Source: Symsagittifera roscoffensis
Lineage: Eukaryota > Xenacoelomorpha > Acoela > Convolutidae
DNA length: 64,000 bases
NCBI RefSeq assembly: GCF_963678635.1
Contig: NC_087067.1
Location: 46,614,001-46,678,000 of the forward strand
Direction: 5' to 3'
The position numbers and the translations under genes were made by a program. The notes beneath the pieces are model-generated. The model searched no databases and had not been told where the DNA came from. It worked only from the letters and a program-made list of their open reading frames with translations. Shown here piece by piece: positions 12,301 through 26,500 of this stretch. Numbering within the stretch: position 1 is the first letter of the stretch; each line of letters begins with the position of its first letter.

Positions 12301-15300
12301 TTTTAATCAATAAACAGTGGTCCTTACCTGGGGTTTGATGAGGAAGACGAAGACCCGTTGATTGGTGGTTTGTGGTTGTTGAACAAAGTGTAAGAGAGTT
12401 CGTTCACCACTGCACTTGCTCTCGCCCCCATCGAAGAAGTCAAAGCTGGTGCAGACAATTGAACTCCTCCGCCGTTTGAGTTGCCCTAGAATTAAGCCAT
12501 CTGAATCTTCACTTGATTTTAGTCAACTTTTTACTGATGCAAACTAACTTAGTTTCATGCTAGCTAAGATTAAAATGTGAACGAACTAACTCAGCTTCAG
12601 ACTAGACTAGTTTCCGTCCTGAAATCTTACAGCTAACTTTTCCCGTAGCTATAATCACAGGCTTTTTTCTAATTCTTGTACACAGAGGCGCAACAAAAAG
12701 TAGCTATATAAAATGCAAAAGGAAAAAGTAGAAATAAACCTCGAATTAGTAAAAAAAAAATTCGGTTACGTCGCGGATTCGAACCTACGACCTAGAGATT
12801 ATGAGTCTAACCACTTAACCAAGGAGGCTTAATCGGCCACAGACACACTTACCACTCAGTCACAAACACTAGCCACAAAATAAAGCAGAGTACATATGCT
12901 CTGCAATTTCCAATGCTACAGTGAAATTTCCATATAAGTGAACTATTTCAATGAACACTTTTATTTGCTAGTTAGGTTCAAGCAGTTCACACTAAAACAA
13001 GCAAATCACACTAAAAAAAATAAAGATCGCAAGCTGGCTTGTGTGAAAAATGGGTCATAAGGTTTGAAAAACAAAAAAAGGAAAAAATCATAGAGCAGCT
13101 TCAACTTTTTCCTTATCCAGTTAGTGTTACTATGTAGAAAACTCATTTGCCACTTGCTAAAATTTTATCAGTAGAAACCTCTTCATGTGGCACTGACTCG
13201 AAAACACGCGTTTCACGTAACAACATTTTGATTTCTTAGTGGTATTAAATTTGAGTCAATTGAAAAAACAAAAAAAGTTCAACAAGGATAGCCAGTTGCT
13301 GTACTTTTAGCACAGAATTTTCCGACTAACTTTTTTTCAAATTAGAGTTAGTTTTTTGATTGTGCGTATATGATAAAAGAACTATACAAACGCGGGGAAA
13401 GTTAGGGAATTAGAAAAAGCGACAATGTTGTCTTCAAAAATTTACTATAAAATGAAAAAAAAAACTTTAAAAAACAGAGTTATTTTTCTACTTCATTAAT
13501 TTTTTTTATAAAACATCCTTGTTACTCGATCGAAAATACAATTTTGATTCGAATTATCTGGGAAAAATGAGCAACAACGGAATCTTCAAGCGCGCTTTTC
13601 TCAAATTGGGTTAAGGTTAGACAAAAAAGGAACAGAACAAAGTGCTTTGAATGTCACCAGATTTAAGATGACGCATTGTTTAATGCTGAGCACACCAAGT
13701 TAATTAAAGAGAAATTTATATCACAAGGATCCTCTTACACAGCCCAACAAAGTTCTATAAGAGCAAAATCTCCAAAACAAAGCGCAAAACGTGTGAAATT
13801 TATATATATATATATATATATATACTATTTTTGGCAATCAAGAAAAAACACTTTCTCTTACAGAAGTTTTTGGAGATTTAACCCTGTGTTTTTCCTTTGG
13901 TCCGAATAATTGAAATCAGCTTCAATTTCAACCCGGTTTTTTGCAGCACTGGAAAATTCTCTAGATTCAATTTTAATTTTAATTCGGCTTGGTGTGATAA
14001 AGAAATCTGAGCAAAAGCGTAGAGCTTATGCATTTTCGCCAGTTATGTGAAATATACAAATGGGAAAACAATTTTTGAAGACAAACAAAAAAATCGAAAA
14101 AAAAATTAATTTTTTTAATAACTTTTTAAAAAAATTTTCCCAAATAATTTTTCAAAACTTTTTGATTCCTAAGATGAAGCTATTAAGTCCAAAAACTAAC
14201 TTCATTAGGGTAAAACTTAATTTTCAATGCTTAAATTAAGCATAAATAAGCTAATGTAAGCCTGCTCACTAGCTCGAAATTAGACGAAAAATCAAAATTT
14301 CAAACCGGTTTTTCTCGACACCGGTAAACTTTTTGAAATTTTTGATGTCGTTCGAATCACGACTGAAAGGGCTTTAATATGATATATCACTCAACGCAGT
14401 CCGATCATCATTTGTAAAACAAAAAATAAAAAAATAAAACACACCCGAATACAAAGTTCTTCCCCATTTTCAATGTTCGGAACAAAAAAACTGCAATCAC
14501 GACTTTTAGGGCTTTTGATATGTTTTATCACTCTACCCCTTCCGATAAGTATTTGTGGTACCTGATTGCGAGGGAAATATTTTTTTTTTCAGAAAAGCAA
14601 GCCGATGACGAAATCCTGTCCGCTTTGAGTTGTGGGAACAATAACAAACATAAACGGACAGTTGCAGAAGAGTAAATGCACACAAATAAACAGAAAAAAT
14701 ACTGACTTTTAAGAATTTTAAGAATAGTTTAAGAATGGCAATTTTTTGGAAAAAAACACAATTTGAGAAAACTAGATCAAAAAGGTTGGGGCTTCTGAAA
14801 AATAAATTGCATTTTCAAAAACATAGGCGCTACGCGCAATACACCGAAGGCATAGAAACTGAAGCAAAAACCAAACAACTTGAACAACTAATAATTGAAG
14901 AATAACAGTTCTAGAACAAAAAATCGTACTAATACATGTATACACCAAAATTTTGCTATATCGAGAAAGAGCCTGAAATAACAGTTCTAGAACTAAAAAT
15001 CGTACTAACACATGTATAGGTTAAATTTTTGATATATCAACGAAGATCATAAAATAACACTTCTAGAACTAAAAATCGTACTAACACATGTATACACCAA
15101 AATTTTACTATATTGACAAAGGGCCTGAAATAACAGTTCGTGAGCTAAAAATAAATAAAAGCAAAAGTGAAATGTACAAATAATTAAAAAGACATGAAAA
15201 AATAAATATGAACAAATAACCAAACAAACAGACCCATAATATGAATAAATGAAAATAAATAAATGAAATAAATACACATACATAAATAATAAAAGCAAAA

Positions 15301-18300
15301 CTAAATGAAAGAAAGAATAATTAAATAAATATAGAAATAAATATCAACAAATAAACAAAACACACCTGATAAATAAATAAGCAATAAAAAAATAAATCAA
15401 TACATAAATAAATAAATAAATACATAAATAAATACATAAATAAATAAATAAATAAATAAAAGCAAAAGTGAAATGTACAAATAAATAAATAGGCATGAAA
15501 AAATATATATGAACAAATAACTAAACAAACAGACCCATAATATAAATAAAGGAAAATAAATAAATTAAATAAATACACACGCAGAAATAATAAAAGCAAA
15601 ACTAAATGAAAGAAAGAATAATTAAATAAATAAACAAAACACGTGATAAAAATAAACAAAAATAAATATGTACATACATAAATTATAAATAAATATAAGC
15701 AAACTAAACATAATTAAATAAATAGAAGAACAGATAATTAAATAAATAAAGATGAACAAATAAAGAAACAAACATACGCAATCACGTGACATAGCGCGAT
15801 ATAGTCCAGCCCACATGATAATTGATAACTGTGGACGTTATTTGTCGACACTTGACAACAGACAACATTAAAAAAAAAACCCGTTACACGATACCATAAC
15901 ACCTTGACTAAAGTCTTCGGTGTAACTAGAAGTCGATCACGTTTTTGTTACCTGTACACTTTCGCTGCTCGATGGTTGAGTTTGTCTTACTTTTAACAAA
16001 GGAAATGAACTGAACTTACTTTTAACAAAGGAAACTTGTCTTACTTTTTAACTTGTCTTACTTTTAACAAAAAAAATGAACTGAAGGAACAAAATCAAAA
16101 TTCGAACCGTGAATAAGTAAGTTTGAGCCTGAACAAATTTTAGGATTTTTCCAAAAAAATAATCGCGACCTATATGAGTTTGAACTATGTTCATCGACTC
16201 TTTAAAACAAACAAAATTCGCCCTAAAAAACTAAAAATGGCTATCAAATCCATAAAAACTGCAAAAAGCTACGGCGCTTTTACTTGAATAAAATATCATT
16301 TGACAAGATGCAAAGGAATATGTTTGCAAAACAAAACTGAAACTTTTATTAAAAAACAAATAATTGCGCATCAAAACCCGACCAATCAATAGCAGCTAGT
16401 TTCTGTGCAAGGTCATTTTGTAAACTGAATATTAAGGCGCCATCTGTAATAGATTAGCAAGTTAAACACGTGTGTTCAACTTAATTTGAAAAAAATGCAG
16501 CCCTGAATTATTTTGTGAACATTATTTCAACTGCTGTACTGGACGGACACAAATTGATAGTAGGATAATCTTTCGTTTGACTAAAACAGTCTCAGTACAT
16601 CAGAAACTACAAAATTAAAAAAAAAATCAGCACAGCCAAAAGCTCAAAACCCGATCAAACAATTTCAAAATAAACGCAGAATCGAGTCACAAAAACATTT
16701 TTGTGACTTTCATGAAAAACTTAACAAAAAAACGTTTACTAGTATGTCAGAGAAATTCCCATTGTTTTGATATAATTCTTCCGTTATTAATAATAATTAG
16801 ATAACCTATATAAACCAGAATTAAATTTATCAAACTAGCTGGGCGGCCGGCCCCTCTCTGCAGCGGTGTACCATGTGTTTCTCCTCCAACTTAACGGCAT
16901 CTCAACTTAAACATAATTTTAATTGGAGCATTAGGTCATATGACAATGGCAGCAGCAATATCTTATCCGAACCCGATCAGTTCTTCTTAAAAAAGGAAAA
17001 ATGCTTTAGGTTATCCGGTCATCACAAAGAAAAATCAAAAATTGCAGCTTCATTCATTAAAATCTTTTTTATATTATACTCCGCAGGAAAGATACCATAA
17101 TTAAGTTATGCGTACTTCAATAAATGACCTTTCCCTCCACCTACACCTAAATGATCGACCAAGAAATGATTCAGGGAAAAAAATTGACCGTGCATACTAA
17201 ATACTTTTCTCACTTTAAATAATACCAAATTTGAGACAAAAGGTAGTCTCCTGCAGAAATGCCTAATTTGAATATTTCCTACTTCAGTTTTGTCCACCGT
17301 TGTAACTTCCTCATCACGTGACTACAATATCCTGGTTAATATTATTTTCTCTAAATTTGATATTACAGGAAGTGCCGCCTAATTGTCAACCCTGCGATCT
17401 GTCAATAAGACAATAAGACGGCAGAATAACTTTAACAAAGTTTTTATTACACAGAGGCAATGCTGTTTTTCGCTAATAATTGGTAAGATGGGGCTTTAAA
17501 ATGCAAGAAAATACAAACCTAAGCTTTGAAACCTCAAAAATCCAGAGATAAAGTCTAATATCTCCGTAACCGAGTCAGAGAGCCGTCTTTCAACATCAGC
17601 CACAAATAGAGCGGAAAAAACCTATGCTATTGAACTGCCAATATGAATTAAAGCAACACAAATATATTACAATTGAGCACTAAATGGTTTGCAAAAAATG
17701 GGCTCATATTATAATATAAATTAACTTGAGGAAACCGGAAAAAAGCTATAAATTTCGTTGACACTACGTTGGCAAAACTATCGAGGTACAAAAATTAATA
17801 CTGGCTCAATAAAAACTTTTTCATTGCACTTCACTGGTAATTCTAAAAACTTATCCGCTTTTGAAACAAAATACCATTTTTGAAAATGACTGTATCTGTG
17901 AAACTACTTCGCAAATACATCTAAGTGAATTGTTATTATTATTAGAATTTATCAAAAAGCGAATTATGTCGAAAAGTAATTAATATAAATAACAGATGAG
18001 CGCGCTCCTAAAAAAGCCAAAAAAATAGGGAAAGAGTGGGATTTTGAACAGAAAACTTACAAACTTCTCTTTTTTATGAATTGCTTGAAAATCAAATTAA
18101 AAATTCACTTCAATTTCAGGCTTCAAGCTTTTTATATTTTTTCAAAAACAAAAAATCAAGTGGAAAGACTAATTTCGAAGTCATTTATAGTTTTTTCAAT
18201 GAGTTGATCTTAAGTGATTAATCACAGTAAGTTTTTTATGTTCAATTTTAACTAATATTATATCCGATGATAAATTCTACACAGAGGGGAAGCTGCGCTT

Positions 18301-21300
18301 TGCAAACACAAGCGAGGAAAATGCAAAATTGGTCTAAACAGGCATCACATTCTAACATCTGCTCCACGGCCACTTGTTGGTAATTTTACTACTACTACCT
18401 ACCAGTAAGGCAGCTACAGTTTCTATCAAATTGCCAATCTTATACAGCAAAAATTCGACCAAACAAAGATAAAACTATTTAAACGTTCCAGATTTGAATA
18501 CCAGGATGTCATAGAATATTAGGAATCTCACGTCCTCATTTCTGCGCCACGGACGCTTGGAAGTAAACTAAAGGCTCAGTTAATGATGGATCTACTTACT
18601 CTAACAGATACATTATGCTGATGCGGAAATGCGTTGATTTCAAAAATCGAAAAAAATGACTTAGCGCTATACCCTAGCGTTTCTCTGCTTAAGTAGGCAA
18701 TTAACCGCTTATTTAAAGGAGAACACTACTAATCGCTCTTTCAATTGAATCTTTATCTCAAATTTGACAGGGTAGTTTGCGAAAAAAAGGTAAAAAAATA
18801 TTCCAAAAATTGATGAAAAATGCAAAAACTTTCGACTTTTCCTAAATTCATAAAATTTTCTCTGGTAAAGCATGGGAATAACCTCTGCTTTCCACATCCT
18901 GAATTTACGATTGAAAATTTCCGCACCCTGATTTTCTAAGATTGAACCTTTAATATCAGATTTAGCTAGTAGCTTTCGAGATTAGTGCCGAAGTTTCTAA
19001 AAAAAAGACGGAAAAAATTTGAAGTGGATTTTTTTCGAAGTCCATTTCAGCTCTTTTACAGGAGAAAAAAAACAAGGTAAAACAAATAATGCGCATAAAA
19101 TCTAAGCACGATGTTAGTTTTGATGAAGTGTCAATCTCAGAATCAGCAGGTTTGTTTTTGAAAAAAAAAATATTAACTTACCAAAAAACGGGCAAAATTT
19201 CAAAAATTGGACATTTTCTAAGGCCACATTTTTTCAAAACGTATAGCCGCTTGTGCAGGTAAGATTTGCATAACTAATATTTTTTCTTTCAGTTGAACCT
19301 TTGATCTCCGATTTGACAAGGAACTTTTGAGAAAAGTTTTTAATATTAAGCTAAATGTCAAAAAAATGGGCTTGTTTGAGGCCATAACTTTTTTCTAGGA
19401 AAGTTGGATAATAGCCACTTGAGACGGGGAGATACCCAAAAATCCCCCTACTGAAACTTCCGAAGGCCGTAAAACATGCGACAAAATGAAACATAGCCAA
19501 CTGACAGTTGAGAAAGAATAATGAACTCTAGTAAACAGAAAAAATACTGACTTGTTTCTTATAAGAATCTCAACTTTCTAATTCCAAACAAAACAGAAGC
19601 CATTAAAGCTCTGCCTTTATAGAACATATTACATTTGGACAATTTGATAAAAGTAACCCAATTAAAGGAAACTGGATCAAAAGGTAAAATTTTTATTTCG
19701 CTGGGTAAACTGATGAATAAAACCCATTCTAAATTAGAATTCAATCACGTTTTTCGTGACCTTTAAAGATTTGCTGTTCAATAGTTGAGTTTGCCTTCCT
19801 ATTGACAAAAAATGAAGTGAACTTAACAAGAAACCAAAGTCAAACTGCGAATTAACATAATTGAGCTTAAACAAAACACCAAGACCTATATAAGAATACT
19901 AACTACGTTCATTACTCTTTAATGAACGTGCGGAAACTGTTCACGCTTTTTTTGCGCCATTTCCACGTTCGTATTTGGAGAGCGCAATTTACGTTATTTT
20001 CAGCAGATGAATTTCAATTGAAATCAAAAGGTGCACTTATACCTACGTGCATTCATAAATACATTAATATGCATGAATGCACATCCCTACTTATTAGAGC
20101 ACTTTTAGATTTTTTCATGAAAGAAAACAAAAAAAATCACCACGACCTATATAAGAGTCTTCACTATTTTCATTACTCTTATAAGAGACTATCAAAATAT
20201 GCAGGCATATAGAAGAAGAGCCAGTTTTTCTATTGGTACAAATTTTTTGGAAATCGGTGCAGTAATTTTTTTTAAATTGAAATTTCTGCGAGAAAAGTAA
20301 AAAAAAAAATTCCCAAGCAACGCAAAAAAACGAAAAACAACAAACCCCATACATTTTCAAACAGGTCTTAACACTACCAAAATAAAGCAGCAACGTATGC
20401 CATTAACTTTTTAATGCTTAAATAAGCTTAAATATGATTAAATTGAAAAATACCGAAAGTGCCCCCAAATGAGCAATTTTATTGCGACTTAACTTAGAAA
20501 AAATTTTTCATAATAATACATTAAGCGTCGCTTGTGTAAAAAAGTTAAGCAAAAAAATAAAAATTGCAAAAATAAATATTTTGTCTCTTATTTTTTGAGC
20601 AAAAACTACAGGCGTCCTCAGCGAGATGTATTCAATATAAAACTTTATTCCTTATTTTATTCTAAAACCATATTTTATTCTAAAACCATTTCCAAAAACA
20701 TGTGAGACTTGGGTTGCTTGCTCATCATGGGAAAATGGATTAACAGTACTACTCCTCCTCCTCCTCCCCTCCCCTTAAGGGGGAGAAGATGAAAATTTTA
20801 TAAGATAATATAGAATATCCATATCGAATAGTTTGTGGGTGTAGACAATATTGAAAAACTATAAACTTTGGAAAATATCGAAGACCAATTGTGATATTTG
20901 GGCGTAGGAAAATAATAGGACCAATTAGCTAGACTCAATTCAATTTCTAACGATTTTGTTGTGCGGGATAATTCACCATACATAAATAATTGGTGTTACG
21001 CTTTCAGCATTATGAATGAAAATTTCAAATCGCGCATAAATTAGTCCAGAGCATGGCCAATTTGCAAAAAAATGATCGGAGGTAAAATAGCGTTTTCAAT
21101 TTCATTCCAGGGAGTCGATATCTTTAATGGGGTATACAAAAAATTTGTTAATAACTATTATTTCGATTGCCAAAAATTAACTGAATAAAAAAGCCACACC
21201 AAGTATGAATATTCCGTTCTCTTCGAAAGTCGAAACAAACGAATGTTACCCAAGCTCGGCGTCATAATTTCCTCTTTACAAACAATTAACTCAGCAATTT

Positions 21301-23526
21301 GTCAAAATTTCTTCTATATTTCGCTCCAAAACAACAGTATTCAAACCAATTGTCACCAATTCACAAACAACTCAATATTTTCAAATATCATCAATTTTCG
21401 CCACTGTTGCAAACACTTTCAGCTTCGGTAGTGTTTTACCTCAGCACGGTTGAACGCAACCAGGGTATGTTTATCTAAGACCAAGATTCTAACCGGTGTG
21501 CTCTTCAAACAGTAAGCCAAGCAAAATTTTTTATAAAAATTAGGGGCAGTATAATAAACCATAATCGGCTATTGTTAATATATATTTATATTTGTATCTT
21601 TCCTTTTAGATATTTATTTTGATGTTACAGGGGTGCAGGGATGCAGGGAAAGTCAGATCAAGTTAATATCTTTCCCCAGATAGACCAAGTCAAGATTCTT
21701 CCTCCAAGTGTTCAATTTAACTTAAATTTGCTAACAGCTGCATGCAAAACGCTCTATTCAGATTGGCTGAAAATTCGAACTCAGAAGCAAGTTAACATCC
21801 TCTTCTCTAATCGGCTTTTGGGGGAGGGGGATGTTAACTTGGTCCGGAGAGTCATAATTTCCGCCTGTTCTTCAACTGGGACATTGTCGAAAAAATAAGC
21901 TTCAATTTCTAATCTAATGGTCAATTATTTTCAAAGCTGGTGCTCCGACTCTGCTCTTTTCAGTGAGCTAGCTCTTGCTTAGATTGTGTCAATATTGGAA
22001 AATTACAATTGGCATTAGGTTACTTCATGGGATTTCATGATCTTACTTTCCAGAATTTATCAATTATGGCTTCTAATTTACTGACGCAAGTCTTATTCTC
22101 GTTTCAAAGTTATTTAGGCAATAAGAAAAACCACTGAAAATTTCAAGGCCAACTGTCACATCGCGTCTTAGGCTTGATTGTTTGATGAGAAAAATCCAGC
22201 TCAGTTTTCTTTAAAAAACTGCCTAATTATGAATGAGTTAGGAATGAGTAATGCTTTATCTCATATTGATTCCATGCTAATTAGAGCTTAAAAAACTATA
22301 TATTTTTTGCAACAGAAACAAGCACCAATTAAAAAAAAGTCGAAAGAGAATTTCATATACAGGCATGGAAAAAATGCAGTGATAAAAGAGTGAAAACTTC
22401 AGAAATTCAACAAAAGACATTCTATAAACTAATTCTCGAATTTTGAGTTTCAACTACACACTACGTGAACAAAACCACGTCCATTTAAAGCTTATTTTTC
22501 GCTGCCGTTTTCTATACAACAAAACCATTGCGATGATCTTTATTTTCTTTAGCATAACTGCATCAATTAGCGTTTTTTCATAACCTTTATTAGAATTCTA
22601 AAAAACTCCACTTTTGAAATCACAGCGAAGGCAGGTATTTAACGAAGGCCTTATTTCCCTTTTAATATTGAAAACAAAAAAATGAGCTCCAATTTGAAAA
22701 ATGAACTTATAAAGCAAGCTTCACAAGAAACGAAAAATTAAACAGACAAAATAAACAAGCATGAACTTATTGAAGGAGACAAAAGTTTGTGTTCTAATTT
22801 ACATCGAGTACTTTCATAAGCTCTTACAAAACAACATGACAGGATTCGTGCAGCATTTCGCACCCAATTTCAGAAAAAAGTGAAAAGATAATAAGAAACA
22901 TGAACTCCGAATCGACATTCAAAAACACTGAGTGTATCAGGGCGAAGCCCTGAACAACTCGACTACCCGTTGACATCTAAGCAATAATGCTCTTTTGAAA
23001 ATTTAAAAACGATTTAAATTTCGAAAAAAGAACTGATTGTTTTGCTGATTTTGTTTTGAAAACTATTTCTGTCGATATTTCAATATAAAAATAGATGCGG
23101 CTAGCGTCTAGCAACAACTTAACATTTCCTATTAGCTTGCTTCAAAGCTACTTGAAACAATTTCTGAGCGGGATGATTTCGCCGTTTACGAGCTCATAGA
23201 ATAAAACATATTGCGCGTTATTTGTGCCCAATTAACCAAACTTTCAGAACATTTCAAGCAGCCAAAAGTTTACGAAAAATGATCACAAAGTAAATATTTT
23301 TTTAAATTTGAGCTTGAAGCCTCAATACCTTTGAGAAGGTTTAGAAACACCGTTCGAAAGTAACAAAATAAAAAAAAACGAAATTTGTCTGAAGAAAAAA
23401 CCACTCCGAGCAAAACAAAAACTAAGCTAAATGCTTGCCTCAATTAATTGCCGAAAAATCAGTTTACAGCTTACGCTTTAAAATCACCAAAGATATTTTC
23501 CCAAACTGGCAATTTTCAAACCCCCC

Positions 23527-23557
<31 letters not shown>

Positions 23558-26500
23558 ACACACACACAACTTTACAAAAAATTGTTACAGGTGAAAATTA
23601 TTTTAAAAAAAATAATTAAAGCCCAGATAGAAAACATATTTTTTAATATTTGATAACAAAAGCTTTCAGATGATACCAACCGTACAAAAATGGCTAGTTA
23701 TGAAGTCAAATTTGTCTGGAGAAAAATCTCCCGAGCAAAAATAACCCGTCTCTTTCTTCGAGATAATTGTCGTGAAAAAATAAATAAAAATCATAAGGTA
23801 TGGGAGAGTAGAAACACCCTAAAAGTGAAACGTGATAGACATTTTCAAAATATTTAGACCTAATTCGAAAAGATTTTGAAGCCATGTGATATGGTTATGG
23901 TTCTATAAACGACTTTACATGATTAAGTACCGATATCGAACGATTTGAAATAAGGCAGATAAGTATATTCGATGTCAGGTACAAGGGAAAAAAACAATAA
24001 GATTGTCATTGGAAAACCGCAGCTGCGTGAAGTTTCGGCAGAGCGGAGGATGGCTTGAAAAAAAATGAGCCACATTTGCAAAATATGAGAAAAAAAGATT
24101 TTCAAGAAAGCTATTCAAATCGTGAAAGTTTGAAATATTTCAAATTATCTTGATTCAACTAAAAACGATTCGCAAACAAAACTTGAAGCGATTCGCAAAA
24201 AATCTGGCTCTGAATCAAGTTTTTCAACGGATGGAACAATGGAATAATAATGAAAGAATTCAATTTTTAATGAAAAAATTTTTAAACGCTAACTTTCTGA
24301 GAATAAAATTGATTGGTTTGACTCACAAAAAAAATAAGACGATGAGCTAGCCATTTAATTAAGACAATTATGAAATATCATGAAGGATGCTGCGAGAAAA
24401 TAACTTTTTTCGAAGAAACTATTCAAATGGTGACATTTTTTAAATTAGATTGTAGTGGTTCGCTGCTTAAGGGCACAAAACAGGAAAAAAGCACCTTGAT
24501 TTTAGTAGCTCAACTTTTTCGCCAAAAACTTGAAAACTTTGAAGCCAGCAAAAATAACAATGAGCATAGCCAACAGACAGTTGGAAAAGGGTCAATGAAC
24601 TCAAGTCATCAGAAAAAAACTTTCGATTTTTGAAGAAAAAATAGAGGACCCAAAACTCTTCTAAGGAAACTGGATCAATAGGAAACGTTGCAAAAAAACT
24701 GAAAGAACTGAAAAAATGAGAGATCGCTTGCGCAGTTCTATATGATTAAATAGATCAAGAACTGAAATCAACTGCTAAAAGTAAATTGAAACAAACATGC
24801 AACAAATGAGCGTAGAAAAAGAGTTTAGACTGTTTTCCTGCCATATGTAACACTTTCAGGGTTTAAAATCAGGTCGAGGCTCATGGTCGAGGCTCGAGGT
24901 TGGCTAACAATGGTCTAAAAAACTCCGAAATTCTTGATACAACCATAAAATGTGATACATTTATTGGCATAAAGAACAAACATTTGAGTCTAACGGGATA
25001 AAAAAAACAGCCAACAGACAGTTGGAAAACAGTAAATGAAGGCAAGGAAATTAAAAAAAAAAACTGACAGGCTAACCTCACTAGAATTTCGAAAAAACAA
25101 CAGACTCGAACTTTAAAGAAATGCATAATCTTAAAGCTCTTTGATTTTCAAGAACAATTTATGAGTGACACATTTTTGATCAAATTAAGTCAATTCGAGA
25201 AAACTGGGTCAAAAGGTGAAGGTTTTATTCCGCTGAGAAATCTGAAAATTAAAATTCACTTTCGAAATTACAGGTCAATCTTGTTTTTCGTGACCTTCAC
25301 ACTTTTGCTGTTCCATAGTGTTCGATGGTTTGACTTCCTTTTAACAAAAAAAATGAACTGAAGTTAAAAAGAAATCAAAAGTCAAGTCAAACCGCAAAAA
25401 AAAATCTAAATTGAGCGCGAAAAAATTTCAAGAATTTTGAACTCTGCCGTTGCGTTCGACATCTTCACAACGTTCATCGACTTTTAAAATATTATTTCAT
25501 CTTAAATAGTTTTAGCATGAACAAGAAGGTTGTTGCAAAGTACAATATTCGTAAGCAATTGCTACACGATTTACGAAAAAAAATTGACCTGGGGTTTTAG
25601 GTGAAACATCTGGGGTACTATCTAAAGAACCCTTCAGAGATCCCATAGCTGCTTTGAGGTAGCTTTTTTGATCGAGCAGTCTTCTAATTATCTTTAAAAT
25701 TATGGGCCTTATCGCAAAAACAAATGCAATTGTTGACTTCACCTTATTGAGCAAAATATCTTTGAGCAAAGAGATTAATTTATGTTTCTACCATTCAAAT
25801 TTTGGGGAATAATTAAAAATTTTAGCGCAGTACGGATATCTTCCCACCCATTCATTGTTTAAATATAACATTTACAATTAGATTCGAAATTGTCGAACTA
25901 AACAAGTTCAAAATATGTGAGCCTTCCTGTGACCTGCAATAAAGAAGTAAAATTATATTTTATGTAGAGAAAAACTGTGAAACAGACAGCAATAAACACC
26001 AATTGAGCATTTGAAACCTGGACGCTATGCTTTTCAGTAAAACTCATTTAGAAGCGAATTCAGAGTCCTCGACACCTAAAAGACCTCTATGGTCTTTTTT
26101 CGAGGTATCCATTTACGGCAGGAACATTTCAAAACTACGTTGAGAAGAGAAATTATCTAAGAAAGCATTTACCCGACATAACAAGGACAAAATACACGAA
26201 AATCTAACAAGAGTATACCTTTTTATGCACTGAGGCCTTTGATTATACGGTAAATGTAACATGATGTGTTTCGAGCATCGAATAAGTTGTCAAAATGAAC
26301 TATCGTTAACCAATTTTGTATCAGTAAAGGTCACAATTAGAAGGCAATTTTGACCAATTATCTTGACGACCGAGAAATAAAAACTAGGAAGATTTAGCTA
26401 GAATGTCCAACAACTATGATCTAAACTGATACAGCATCCAAAATTTTCATCTGAAAGTGATCCAATAACTATCATAACCGTTTATAACGGAGAGCTATTT

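Noticed and set aside
12763-12832. Functional tRNA-Met gene
   Set aside because: A and B boxes and the anticodon loop are good, but the acceptor and T stems do not pair. A SINE head fits better.
15321-15816. Long Tyr/Phe/Leu-rich frames on the minus strand
   Set aside because: Products of the AAAT microsatellite-like array.
16830-17000. GC-rich exon on the minus strand
   Set aside because: The patch (GGGCCGGCCGCCCAG) has no frame with convincing splice sites that fits the carboxypeptidase phases.
24881-25126. Minus-strand hydrophobic frame
   Set aside because: Lies across a family 1 stem-loop repeat. The same reading appears in other copies.
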